Shown: piece after piece, positions 45,210 through 52,254 of the stretch | How positions within the stretch are numbered: the first letter of the stretch is position 1 | Layout: every line of letters starts with the position of its first letter | Virus record (IMG/VR): IMGVR_UViG_3300017727_000005 | Coordinates: 1 to 63,636 of that record | From: a virus | Reading direction: 5' to 3' (one strand) | Length of the DNA: 63,636 bases | The notes under the pieces: model-generated | Database searches by the model: none | Seen by the model: only the letters and a program-made list of their open reading frames with translations | Told to the model about the DNA's origin: nothing | Translations under genes and position numbers: made by a program

Positions 45210-47552
45210 ATGAAAACGAGGTCAAATATGAATACTATTTCAAAAGAGCAAAAATCAAATCTTGCTAAATTACTTGCAACAGAAAATCTAAATGTAGAAC
45301 ACCGTAAAGTTAAGACAGCACACTTTGTACCTAAGACTAGAACTTTATGTCTTCCAATATGGGACAATATGTCTAATGACCTTTATGACTTATTATGTGG
45401 ACACGAAGTTGGTCACGCATTATGGACTCCTGCTGATGAGACAAAATTAAACGAAGCAAAAAAGAAATACAATATTCCTCATTCTTACATGAATGTTATT
45501 GAAGATATCAGAATTGATAAGAAGATGAAATTAAAATACCCTGGTCTTAGAAAATCATACTTTAACGGTTACAAAGAATTAGTTGCTAGAGACTTTTTTG
45601 GTAAGATTGGTGACGAAGCAAACAATATGAGATTTATTGATAGACTTAATGTGTTTACAAAATCTGGTCACTTAGAAAATACTATTGAGTTTAATGACCA
45701 AGAAAAATCATTTATTGAAAAATCAAATCACTTAGAAACTTTTGATGATGTAATTGACCTTGCAAAACAAATATTCAAATATTCTGGTGAAGAAAATTAC
45801 GATAAAGAAAAAGACCCTTTATATCAACAGTTAAAAGAAATAGAACAAGATAAACTTGACCAAGATGAATTAGATAATCAATCAGAGCAATCTGATAGTT
45901 CAGATAGTCAGGATCCAGGTGACCAAGAACAAGAACAATCTGGTGGCGATAAAGAAGAAGATAAACAAGAAGACAATACTTCTGGTAGTTCACAAGGTAA
46001 TGAAGACAAACCTGAAAACGATAATAAACAAAAAGTAGATGGTGACAAAGGTCACATGGGTGGTCATAATCCAGATTATCAACCTGAAAAAATTACTCCT
46101 TCAAAAAGTGACGGTTCATTAACTGATGAAGTATTTAATGAAGCAATGAAGTCTTTATCAAATATGTCTGAGAATACTAGAGACCGTATGTATGTTACAT
46201 TACCAAGTCTTAATGAGGATGACGTTATTGTATCTACAAAACAAATTGCTAAGATATACAAAGATTACTATGTAAAATATCAATCAACTCCTAGATTGTT
46301 AGCAAATAGTGTGAATAGATTTAAAGAGTGGAAGAAATCACAATCTGGTACAATCTCTTATATGGCAAAAGAGTTTGAAATGAAAAAAGCGGCAGATAAT
46401 TATAAAAAGTCTATGACAAGTAAAACTGGTATTATCAATATGAATAAAATTCACTCATATAAATTCAATGATGATATATTCAAAAAAATTCAAGTAGAAC
46501 CAGGTGCCAAAAATCATGGTATGATTATGTTTATAGATTGGTCTGGATCCATGTCTCAAAATATTGATGACACAATCAAACAAACTTTAAACTTAGTAAT
46601 GTTTTGTAAAGCAGTTCAAATACCTTTTAGAGTATTTGCTTTTTCAGATATTACTAGAGCTGCGTTCTATAAAAAAGACGCTGATGATGATTATGGTTAT
46701 TCAAGTAGAGCAACAAGAGATATTAATAACAATCCTTTTAAACATAAACACGGTGACTTGTTTATTGAAAACGTAAACTTAATTGAGTGGTTATCAAGTG
46801 ACCAAAAAACTCCTGAGTATAATGAGAATATGTTAAACTTATATAGATTTGGTGAGTATCATACTCAATATTATAATCATAGAAGAAATTATGACAGTTA
46901 TGAAGAACCAATTGATATACCTAGTTGTATGAGACTTGGCGGTACTCCTTTGGATCCTGCTGTAGTTGCTTCTATAACTATTGTTAAAAACTTTATTGCT
47001 AAACATAAGATACAAAAAATGAATACAATCTTTTTAACTGATGGTTGTGGTCATTCAATGTATAATACTGTTGTTGAAGTAGATGGCAAGTTAGAATTAG
47101 ATTATGGTGCTGAAAGAGCAGATTTAGTTATTAAAAATTCAATTACTAGAAAAAACTATCCTTATGAAAGTCATAGATTTACAAAATCAACTGCTGTTAT
47201 ATTTGATATGTTAAGACATGCTACTGGTACTAACGTTGTAGGTTTCTATGTTACAAGTAGAAATAATGCTAGTTACTATGATATATCAAATTTCTTACCA
47301 GAAGGTGCCGGTTATAATGGTGTTGACGCTGTAAGAAAACAAATGCGTAAAGATAAAGTTGGTACTATTGTTGGTAATGGTTATGATGAATTGTTTATCA
47401 TTCCAAAAAAGAATTTAAAGATAGTTGACGAAGAAGCGAAGATTGATCCAGATATGTCAATTGCTAAAATGAAATCAGAATTTGGTAAGACTTTAAAAAC
47501 TAAAAAGATATCCAGAGTTTTACTGAATAAATTTGTGGAAAGAGTTGCCTAA
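45210..47552 (+). CDS. CobT-like VWA protein with HExxH motif
   Basis: This 780-residue protein starts with a helical region containing a zincin-like motif CGHEVGHALW (H65, E66, H69). A long acidic Gln/Asp/Ser-rich linker follows (~residues 215-300). The C-terminus is a von Willebrand A domain with MIDAS residues in FIDWSGSMS (D443, S445, S447). VWA proteins of this kind act with MoxR AAA+ ATPases, one of which is encoded just downstream. The CobT resemblance led to cobalt-chelatase labels in marine phages, but the HExxH motif argues for a chaperone or peptidase-like function. ATG 45228 behind GAGG is an alternative start. Confidence 0.8.
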   Translation: MKTRSNMNTISKEQKSNLAKLLATENLNVEHRKVKTAHFVPKTRTLCLPIWDNMSNDLYDLLCGHEVGHALWTPADETKLNEAKKKYNIPHSYMNVIEDIRIDKKMKLKYPGLRKSYFNGYKELVARDFFGKIGDEANNMRFIDRLNVFTKSGHLENTIEFNDQEKSFIEKSNHLETFDDVIDLAKQIFKYSGEENYDKEKDPLYQQLKEIEQDKLDQDELDNQSEQSDSSDSQDPGDQEQEQSGGDKEEDKQEDNTSGSSQGNEDKPENDNKQKVDGDKGHMGGHNPDYQPEKITPSKSDGSLTDEVFNEAMKSLSNMSENTRDRMYVTLPSLNEDDVIVSTKQIAKIYKDYYVKYQSTPRLLANSVNRFKEWKKSQSGTISYMAKEFEMKKAADNYKKSMTSKTGIINMNKIHSYKFNDDIFKKIQVEPGAKNHGMIMFIDWSGSMSQNIDDTIKQTLNLVMFCKAVQIPFRVFAFSDITRAAFYKKDADDDYGYSSRATRDINNNPFKHKHGDLFIENVNLIEWLSSDQKTPEYNENMLNLYRFGEYHTQYYNHRRNYDSYEEPIDIPSCMRLGGTPLDPAVVASITIVKNFIAKHKIQKMNTIFLTDGCGHSMYNTVVEVDGKLELDYGAERADLVIKNSITRKNYPYESHRFTKSTAVIFDMLRHATGTNVVGFYVTSRNNASYYDISNFLPEGAGYNGVDAVRKQMRKDKVGTIVGNGYDELFIIPKKNLKIVDEEAKIDPDMSIAKMKSEFGKTLKTKKISRVLLNKFVERVA

Positions 47553-47663
47553 ATGAAAAAAATGACTAAGTGCGACATGTTGACACAGCAATTAATTTGG
47601 AAAGCGTTGAAATATAAAGGTTTTTTATTTGAAATAACGCTTGACTTTAACAACAAAGTGTGA
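47553..47663 (+). CDS. Possible 36-residue ORF between the VWA and MoxR genes
   Basis: ATG 47553 follows the VWA stop directly (TAAATG) and opens 36 codons ending in TGA at 47661-47663: a basic peptide (KKMTKCDMLTQQLIWKALKY, then FLFEITLDFNNKV). It runs through the -35 of the next promoter. Translational coupling is possible, but there is no independent evidence that it is made. Confidence 0.35.
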   Translation: MKKMTKCDMLTQQLIWKALKYKGFLFEITLDFNNKV

Positions 47664-47669
47664 TAGGAT
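47641..47669 (+). promoter_or_regulatory. Early-type promoter of the MoxR-like gene
   Basis: GCTTGACT gives -35 TTGACT (47641-47646). After a 17-base spacer, GTGTGATAGGAT gives -10 TAGGAT (47664-47669). ATG 47681 is 11 bases downstream, in the same TATATTATG box as three sister promoters. Confidence 0.8.
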
Positions 47670-47680
47670 ATAGTTATATT

Positions 47681-48880
47681 ATGAAAAAAAGTGAAAGGAC
47701 TACAATTATGTTAAACGAGAAACAAAAAAAGTTTGTTGACCTTGCGGTTAAAGAACTTGGTACTGATACAGTAACAAGAAAGCAAGTACAAGAAATTGAA
47801 ACAAAATTTAACCTTACTGGTAACAGTTGGTTAGTAAATTCAGGAGATTACAAAGTGGGCAGAGGCGTATATAAATTACCTACTGACGGTGTTGTAAACC
47901 CTAGTAAGAATATCAAACAGAAATTGCCTAAGACTAAAGCAGTTGCTGAGACAGTTACTTTAAAAGAGACTGCTCAAAATACTGAGAGTTTAGTTCCTAA
48001 TAAAGAGGCAACTTTCGTATCATTTGGTAATTACAAAGATATTAAGAATATTGTAAAATCTAAAATATTCTATCCTACATTTATCACAGGTCTTTCTGGT
48101 AACGGTAAGACTTTAGGTGTTACTCAAGCGTGTGCTGAGTTAAAAAGAGAATTAATTAGAGTTAACATAACTGTTGAAACGGACGAAGATGATTTACTTG
48201 GTGGTTTCAGACTAGTTGACGGTGCTACAGTATGGCATGACGGTCCTGTTGTTGACGCTATGAAGCGTGGTGCTCTTCTATTGTTAGATGAGATTGACCT
48301 TGCTTCAAACAAAATTATGTGTTTGCAACCTATCTTAGAAGGTAACGGAGTGTTCCTTAAAAAGATTGGTAAATTTGTTGAACCTGCTGAAGGTTTCAAC
48401 ATTGTTGCTACTGCCAATACTAAGGGTAAAGGTAGTGAAGACGGAAGATTTATTGGTACTAATATACTCAATGAAGCATTCCTTGAAAGATTTCCTGTTA
48501 CATTTGAACAAGAGTATCCTCCTGTAAAAGTAGAACAGAAAATTTTAGATAACGTTATGTCCGCTTATGCTTTAAAGGATCCTAAGTTTACTGAGAACCT
48601 TGTTAAATGGGCAGATGTTATTAGAAAAACTTTTTATGATGGCGGTGTTGATGAGATTATTGCTACTAGAAGACTAGTGCATATCATTAATGCTTTTGCT
48701 ATCTTTAAGAATAAACTTAAAGCTGTTCAAGTTTGTGTAAACAGATTTGATGACGATACTAAAAACAGTTTCTTAGATTTATATTCTAAAGTTGACGCTG
48801 GTGTTAACATGGAAGATATATCTGGAAATGCGAATGATGTTGACGCAATAAACATGGAAGAGGAAACTCCAAGTGTTTAA
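47681..48880 (+). CDS. cobS: MoxR/CobS-like AAA+ ATPase
   Basis: This 399-residue protein has Walker A GLSGNGKT (K143), then TVETDEDDLLGGFRLVDG, Walker B GALLLLDEIDLAS and the sensor region FNIVATANTKGKGSEDGRFIGT. ILNEAFLERFPVTFEQEYP is typical of MoxR/CobS ATPases. It is commonly called cobS in cyanophages. Pairing with the upstream VWA protein indicates a MoxR-VWA machine. ATG 47681 fits the promoter box; ATG 47708, behind AAAGGA, would remove nine residues. A GTG at 47660 overlaps the -10 and is unlikely. Confidence 0.88.
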   Translation: MKKSERTTIMLNEKQKKFVDLAVKELGTDTVTRKQVQEIETKFNLTGNSWLVNSGDYKVGRGVYKLPTDGVVNPSKNIKQKLPKTKAVAETVTLKETAQNTESLVPNKEATFVSFGNYKDIKNIVKSKIFYPTFITGLSGNGKTLGVTQACAELKRELIRVNITVETDEDDLLGGFRLVDGATVWHDGPVVDAMKRGALLLLDEIDLASNKIMCLQPILEGNGVFLKKIGKFVEPAEGFNIVATANTKGKGSEDGRFIGTNILNEAFLERFPVTFEQEYPPVKVEQKILDNVMSAYALKDPKFTENLVKWADVIRKTFYDGGVDEIIATRRLVHIINAFAIFKNKLKAVQVCVNRFDDDTKNSFLDLYSKVDAGVNMEDISGNANDVDAINMEEETPSV

Positions 48881-48907
48881 TAAAAACATTCATAATGTAG
48901 ACCTCGT

Positions 48908-48936
48908 ATCCGTGGGCAGCAATGTCCACGGATTTA
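48908..48936 (+). terminator. Terminator-like hairpin before the tRNA-like gene
   Basis: ATCCGTGG (48908-48915) and CCACGGAT (48926-48933) form a perfect 8-bp stem with a 10-base loop, followed by TT and an A-rich stretch. The T-run is short, so termination may be partial and allow read-through into the tRNA and bS21. Confidence 0.65.
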
Positions 48937-48942
48937 AAACAA

Positions 48943-49016
48943 GCGGGTGTGGTATAGAAGTATTACGCCAGTTTACCAAACTGGAAATGCAGGAGCGTTA
49001 CCTGCCATCCGCTCCA
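48943..49016 (+). tRNA. Aberrant tRNA-Gly(ACC)-like gene with encoded CCA
   Basis: The 74 bases fold as a cloverleaf. The acceptor GCGGGTG / CATCCGC has one G-U pair, discriminator T and encoded CCA. The anticodon arm CCAGT-TTACCAA-ACTGG has anticodon ACC (48975-48977). The T stem is GCAGG / CCTGC. Glycine identity elements (G1-C72, C2-G71, G3-C70, U73, C35, C36) are all present. Unusual features are A34, a D-loop lacking the GG pair, and a T-loop AGCGTTA instead of TTCRANY. It could decode the abundant GGT codons, or be a degenerate or non-ribosomal tRNA. It lies 15 bases before bS21. Confidence 0.7.
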
Positions 49017-49030
49017 ATAAAAGGAACATT

Positions 49031-49234
49031 ATGTCAATAACTGTTGTAGTAAAAAACAATAATGTTGAAAAAGCAATCAGACAGCTTAAGAAAAAACTTA
49101 TGAGAGAAGGTGTAGTGAGAGAGTTGAAGACAAGACAATACTATGAAAAACCATCAGAAAAAAAACTCAGATTAAAAAAGGAAAACATTAAGCGTGTCCT
49201 GAAAAACAAAAAAATAAGGGAAAGGGAACAATAA
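49031..49234 (+). CDS. rpsU: Phage-encoded ribosomal protein bS21
   Basis: This 67-residue protein aligns with bacterial S21: MSITVVVKNNNVEKAIRQLK, GVVRELKTRQYYEKPSEKK, KKENIKRVLKNKKIRERE. The RxYYEKPSEK core corresponds to E. coli RREFYEKPTTERK. S21 sits near the 3' end of 16S rRNA and affects initiation on the Shine-Dalgarno helix. Phage copies are known, including in pelagiphages, and may tune host ribosomes to phage messages. The start is ATG 49031 behind AAGGA; the longer open frame from 48947 runs through the tRNA and is rejected. Confidence 0.9.
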   Translation: MSITVVVKNNNVEKAIRQLKKKLMREGVVRELKTRQYYEKPSEKKLRLKKENIKRVLKNKKIREREQ

Positions 49235-49235
49235 G

Positions 49236-49571
49236 ATGTTAAACTTTATAAAAGATTTCATTAGCGATAGTGAAAAGACGACCAAGACAAACAAGAAAAC
49301 GAAAGGAAAAGTTGTTATGGGAAGAGCTAAAATAGCGAATAGCACTAAATTTCTTAACTCAATGTTAAGAGGTGCAAGTGTGTCATGGACTGACGCACAA
49401 AATAAATTTAACTTAAAGAGACCAAGAGCGGTTGTTGATAAGTTAAGAGAAGAAGGATATTGTGTATATATCAATAAATCTTCTAATGGTACTAGTTACA
49501 GAATTGGTACACCTTCAAAAGCGATTGTAGCCGCTGGCTTAATGGCGCTTGAGGGACAAGCATACGCATAA
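49236..49571 (+). CDS. Small HTH-like protein
   Basis: This 111-residue protein has a basic N-terminus and a C-terminal domain with a helix-turn-helix-like pattern. SMLRGASVSWTDAQNKFNLKRPRAVVDKLREEGYCVYINK is compatible with a winged helix (helix, recognition helix at PRAVVDKL, wing). ATG 49318, after AAAGGAAAAG, would give an 84-residue form beginning MGRAKIAN that fits the domain better. DNA or RNA regulation is possible. It starts immediately after bS21 and may be co-expressed with it. Confidence 0.6.
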   Translation: MLNFIKDFISDSEKTTKTNKKTKGKVVMGRAKIANSTKFLNSMLRGASVSWTDAQNKFNLKRPRAVVDKLREEGYCVYINKSSNGTSYRIGTPSKAIVAAGLMALEGQAYA

Positions 49572-49576
49572 ATAGT

Positions 49577-49665
49577 TTATCTAGGTAGCTCGTAAATCCT
49601 AGGTAAGTCTTGCCTCTCGTAAATGCAAGACATTGAGTTTGGCAGTATCTCTTTAAAAACTGCCA
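49577..49665 (+). ncRNA. Array of three stem-loops upstream of hsp20
   Basis: Three consecutive hairpins occur. The first is CTAGG (49581-49585) / CCTAG (49598-49602), extendable by weak pairs. The second is GTCTTGC (49607-49613) / GCAAGAC (49625-49631). The third is TGGCAGT (49640-49646) / ACTGCCA (49659-49665). The 11-12-base loops are similar: the first two contain identical CTCGTAAAT and the third has CTCTTTAAA. Stems differ but loops are conserved, which implies a repeated RNA recognition motif rather than terminators; no T-run follows. Confidence 0.65.
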
Positions 49666-49673
49666 CTTGAAAT

Positions 49674-49745
49674 ATGAAATTTAATGATTATATAAATACT
49701 TACGAAGCATGCCATAAGGGTGTTTCAATTTATATAAAAAAATAA
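49674..49745 (+). CDS. Possible 23-residue leader peptide before hsp20
   Basis: ATG 49674 opens a 23-codon frame (begins KFNDYINTYEACHKG) ending 26 bases upstream of hsp20. There is no clear ribosome-binding site. The late promoter at 49691 lies within it. Translation is uncertain. Confidence 0.25.
   Translation: MKFNDYINTYEACHKGVSIYIKK
49691..49698 (+). promoter_or_regulatory. Late promoter for hsp20
   Basis: TATAAATA is a perfect late element 73 bases before the hsp20 ATG. A further near match (CATAAATAG, 49567-49574) lies before the hairpin array. The two could give hsp20 messages with and without the array. Confidence 0.65.
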
Positions 49746-49771
49746 CTTTGCTTTAACAAAAGGAGGTTCAA

Positions 49772-50218
49772 ATGACCAATTACAAAGCACTATCTATTTT
49801 TAATTCACTTAAACCATTTACTGTAGGGTATGATGATTTATTTTCGCATTTTGACGAAATGACAACTCATCTTCCTCACTTGACAGCAAATAATTTCCCA
49901 CCATACAATATTGTTAAACATGACAGTAACAAGTATGATGTTGAAATGGCATTAGCAGGATATAGTAAAGATGATGTTATAGTTGAATACGAAAACAATC
50001 AATTAACAATTAAATCAAAACCATATCCTAAAGACGAAGAAAAGGAAGATACAGAAACAATACACAAAGGTATTGCTAAAAGATATTTCTCTAAAGTCTT
50101 TACGATTGCTGATGACGTTGAAGTCAAAGGTGCAGAACTAAAAGATGGTTTGCTTAAAGTAGGTTTAGAACGAATTGTTCCAGACCACAAGAAAGCAAAA
50201 ACTTTTGAGATTAAGTAA
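49772..50218 (+). CDS. hsp20: Small heat-shock protein Hsp20 (IbpA type)
   Basis: This 148-residue alpha-crystallin chaperone begins with LSIFNSLKPFTVGYDDLFSHFDEM, the IbpA-like N-terminus. The core contains YDVEMALAGYSKDDVIVEYENNQLTIKS, the GIAKRYFSKVFTIADDVEVKGAELKDGLLKVGL region and a C-terminal tail. Hsp20 is a signature gene of marine T4-like phages and probably holds aggregation-prone virion or host proteins. A strong AAGGAGG site, a late promoter and the hairpin array precede it; a terminator follows. Confidence 0.95.
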   Translation: MTNYKALSIFNSLKPFTVGYDDLFSHFDEMTTHLPHLTANNFPPYNIVKHDSNKYDVEMALAGYSKDDVIVEYENNQLTIKSKPYPKDEEKEDTETIHKGIAKRYFSKVFTIADDVEVKGAELKDGLLKVGLERIVPDHKKAKTFEIK

Positions 50219-50225
50219 ATAGATG

Positions 50226-50248
50226 GGGCGGCTTAATCGCCGCCCTTT
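50226..50248 (+). terminator. Terminator after hsp20
   Basis: GGGCGGC (50226-50232) / GCCGCCC (50239-50245) with a 6-base loop TTAATC, followed by TTTAATTAATTT. The stem is strong; the T-run is short but followed by AT-rich sequence. Confidence 0.85.
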
Positions 50249-50262
50249 AATTAATTTCAGGC

Positions 50263-50291
50263 TTGACAAAAGTATGATTTTATGATAGAAT
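50263..50291 (+). promoter_or_regulatory. Early-type promoter of the replisome operon
   Basis: GCTTGACA gives -35 TTGACA (50263-50268). After a 17-base spacer, TTATGATAGAAT gives -10 TAGAAT (50286-50291). ATG 50299 is 7 bases further, so the transcript should start at or next to the start codon. Confidence 0.8.
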
Positions 50292-50298
50292 GTATATT

Positions 50299-50610
50299 AT
50301 GAACTATAAATTTAAAGAAAAAATTATCTTAGATGATGTGATGAATTATATTGATAACACTTACGGTGGTCATTATGCACAAAGTCAAAGACAATCTACG
50401 GAAAACATTATTGACCAAGGACATGGTGATGGTTTCTGTATGGGTAATATTATGAAATATACCCAAAGATATGGCAAAAAAGAAGGCAAGAATAAGGCAG
50501 ACCTTATGAAAGTTATTCATTATGCCATAATACAATTGTCCCAAGACCACTACAAAGAAGAAGAACGTCCTCTTGGTAGTGTGATGTCTGAAAAACTTAA
50601 TAATAACTAA
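50299..50610 (+). CDS. DUF3310 protein
   Basis: This 103-residue protein contains GHGDGFCMGNIMKYTQRYGKKEGKNKADLMKVIHYAI, a clear match to DUF3310 (phage nucleotide-kinase-like small proteins) with the GN-x-KY-x-RYGKK core. The function of the family is not established; links to nucleotide metabolism have been suggested. An ATG at 50290 lies within the -10 element, so ATG 50299 is chosen. It opens the operon that continues with the clamp and clamp loader. Confidence 0.8.
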   Translation: MNYKFKEKIILDDVMNYIDNTYGGHYAQSQRQSTENIIDQGHGDGFCMGNIMKYTQRYGKKEGKNKADLMKVIHYAIIQLSQDHYKEEERPLGSVMSEKLNNN

Positions 50611-50622
50611 GGAGAATATATA

Positions 50623-51291
50623 ATGCAATTAAGTGAAAGTACAAAAGAGATACTTAAAAACTTTTCTGAGATTAATCCAAACTTGATGATTAAACCAGGT
50701 AAACAATTAAAGACTATCTCTACAATGAAGAATATCCTTGCTACAGCAAATGTAAGTGAAGATTTTCCACAAGATATCGCCATCTATGACTTGAATGAGT
50801 TTTTAGGTGTAATGTCTTTATTTACAAAACCACAGTTTGCCTTTGATGACAAATCGTTATCTATTGGTGAAGAAGGTACATCAACAAAGTCAAAATATTA
50901 CTTTGCTGATCCTTCAATCTTAACTGTTCCACAAAAAGATGTAAAAATGCCTGACGCAGAGGTACAGTTTACTCTAACTGAAACAGATTTAACTAAAGTG
51001 AAGAAAGCGGCGTCAATGTTACAATTGCCAGATATCGCTATTACTTCTAAAGGTAGTGATATCACATTATCAGCAATTGATAAAAAGAATGATACTGCTA
51101 ATAACTTTAGTATTAAAGTTGGTGAAACAAACTCTAAATTTGAGTTTCATTTTAAAACAGAACATTTAAAAATGTTACCTGGTGATTACAATGTATCTAT
51201 CTCATCAAAATTAATTAGTAATTTTAAACACAAATCAAAACCAATTCAATACTGGATTGCTTTAGAAAACACAAGTAAATTTACTGGCTAA
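50623..51291 (+). CDS. 45: Sliding clamp gp45
   Basis: This 222-residue protein has the gp45 pattern: MQLSESTKEILKNFSEINPN, NVSEDFPQDIAIYDLNEFLGV, FDDKSLSIG and the C-terminal PIQYWIALENTSKF. The trimeric clamp tethers gp43 and also activates gp55-dependent late transcription. An AAGGAG ribosome-binding site precedes it. Being with gp44, gp62, RegA and gp43, it follows the T4 replication gene order. Confidence 0.94.
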   Translation: MQLSESTKEILKNFSEINPNLMIKPGKQLKTISTMKNILATANVSEDFPQDIAIYDLNEFLGVMSLFTKPQFAFDDKSLSIGEEGTSTKSKYYFADPSILTVPQKDVKMPDAEVQFTLTETDLTKVKKAASMLQLPDIAITSKGSDITLSAIDKKNDTANNFSIKVGETNSKFEFHFKTEHLKMLPGDYNVSISSKLISNFKHKSKPIQYWIALENTSKFTG

Positions 51292-51309
51292 TTAGATGAG
51301 GATTATATT

Positions 51310-52254
51310 ATGGAAAACTTTTTATGGGTCGAACAATATCGACCAAGTAAGATTGATGAATGTATCTTACCTACAGAAATTAAGAATACATTTAAACAGA
51401 TAGTAAAACAAGGAGAAATACCTAACTTATTATTATCTGGTACAGCAGGTACAGGTAAAACTACAATTGCGAAAGCATTATGTAACGAACTTGATTGTGA
51501 TGTAATGATGATTAATGGTTCAGACGAAGGTCGTTCCATTGACATTGTAAGAAATCAAATCAAGTCATTTGCCAGTACGGTTTCATTAAACGAAAGCAAT
51601 AAACCAAAAGTAGTTATTGTTGACGAAGCAGACTATATGAATGCTGAGTCCGTGCAACCTGCATTAAGAAACTTTATAGAAACATTTAGTAATAACTGTA
51701 GATTTATTTTTACATGTAACTATAAAAACAAAATCATACCTGCTATCCACAGTAGATGTACTGTTATCAATTTTTCTGTTCAGAAAAAAGATAAAGAAAA
51801 GTTAGCAGGTTTATTTCACAAACGATTATCCACAATACTAGAACAAGAAAACATTGAGTTTGATCCTAAAGTATTGGCAGAATTAATTATAAAATTCTAT
51901 CCAGACTTTAGAAGAACTATCAATGAATTACAACGTTATAGTGTAAGTGGTAAAATAGACACAGGAATACTTGTAAGTATTGCTGAAATGAATATCCAAG
52001 GTCTTAACAAAGCGTTATCTAATAAACACTTTGGTGACATGAGAAAATGGGTAGTAGATAACATTGACAAGGATCCTACTGGTCTATATAAAGAACTATA
52101 TCAAAACTTCTATGAAGTATTAAAACCTGAAACAATACCTGCTATGATTATATTACTAGCAGAGTATCAGTATAAGAATGCTTTTGTAGCTGATCCTGAA
52201 TTGAATATGGTCGCTTGCCTAACTGAAATAATGGGCGAGTGTAAATTCAAATGA
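51310..52254 (+). CDS. 44: Clamp loader large subunit gp44
   Basis: This 314-residue AAA+ ATPase has Walker A GTAGTGKT (K50), Walker B VVIVDEAD (DEAD at 105-108) and the SRC arginine-finger motif (148-150). VEQYRPSKIDECILP at the N-terminus is typical of clamp loaders. Four gp44 with one gp62 load gp45 at primer-template junctions. It overlaps the next gene by 4 bases (ATGA). Confidence 0.95.
   Translation: MENFLWVEQYRPSKIDECILPTEIKNTFKQIVKQGEIPNLLLSGTAGTGKTTIAKALCNELDCDVMMINGSDEGRSIDIVRNQIKSFASTVSLNESNKPKVVIVDEADYMNAESVQPALRNFIETFSNNCRFIFTCNYKNKIIPAIHSRCTVINFSVQKKDKEKLAGLFHKRLSTILEQENIEFDPKVLAELIIKFYPDFRRTINELQRYSVSGKIDTGILVSIAEMNIQGLNKALSNKHFGDMRKWVVDNIDKDPTGLYKELYQNFYEVLKPETIPAMIILLAEYQYKNAFVADPELNMVACLTEIMGECKFK

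Noticed and set aside
47660-47680. GTG start of the MoxR-like gene at 47660
   Set aside because: It lies upstream of and within the -10 promoter element; ATG 47681 or 47708 is better supported.
45210-48880. Cobalamin biosynthesis role for the CobT/CobS-like pair
   Set aside because: The domains are generic MoxR and VWA with a zincin motif, and no chelatase large subunit or other cobalamin gene is present, so the metabolic label was not adopted as function.
48947-49030. N-terminal extension of bS21 running through the tRNA-like gene
   Set aside because: It would translate a folded tRNA. The S21 alignment starts at ATG 49031, which has an AAGGA ribosome-binding site.
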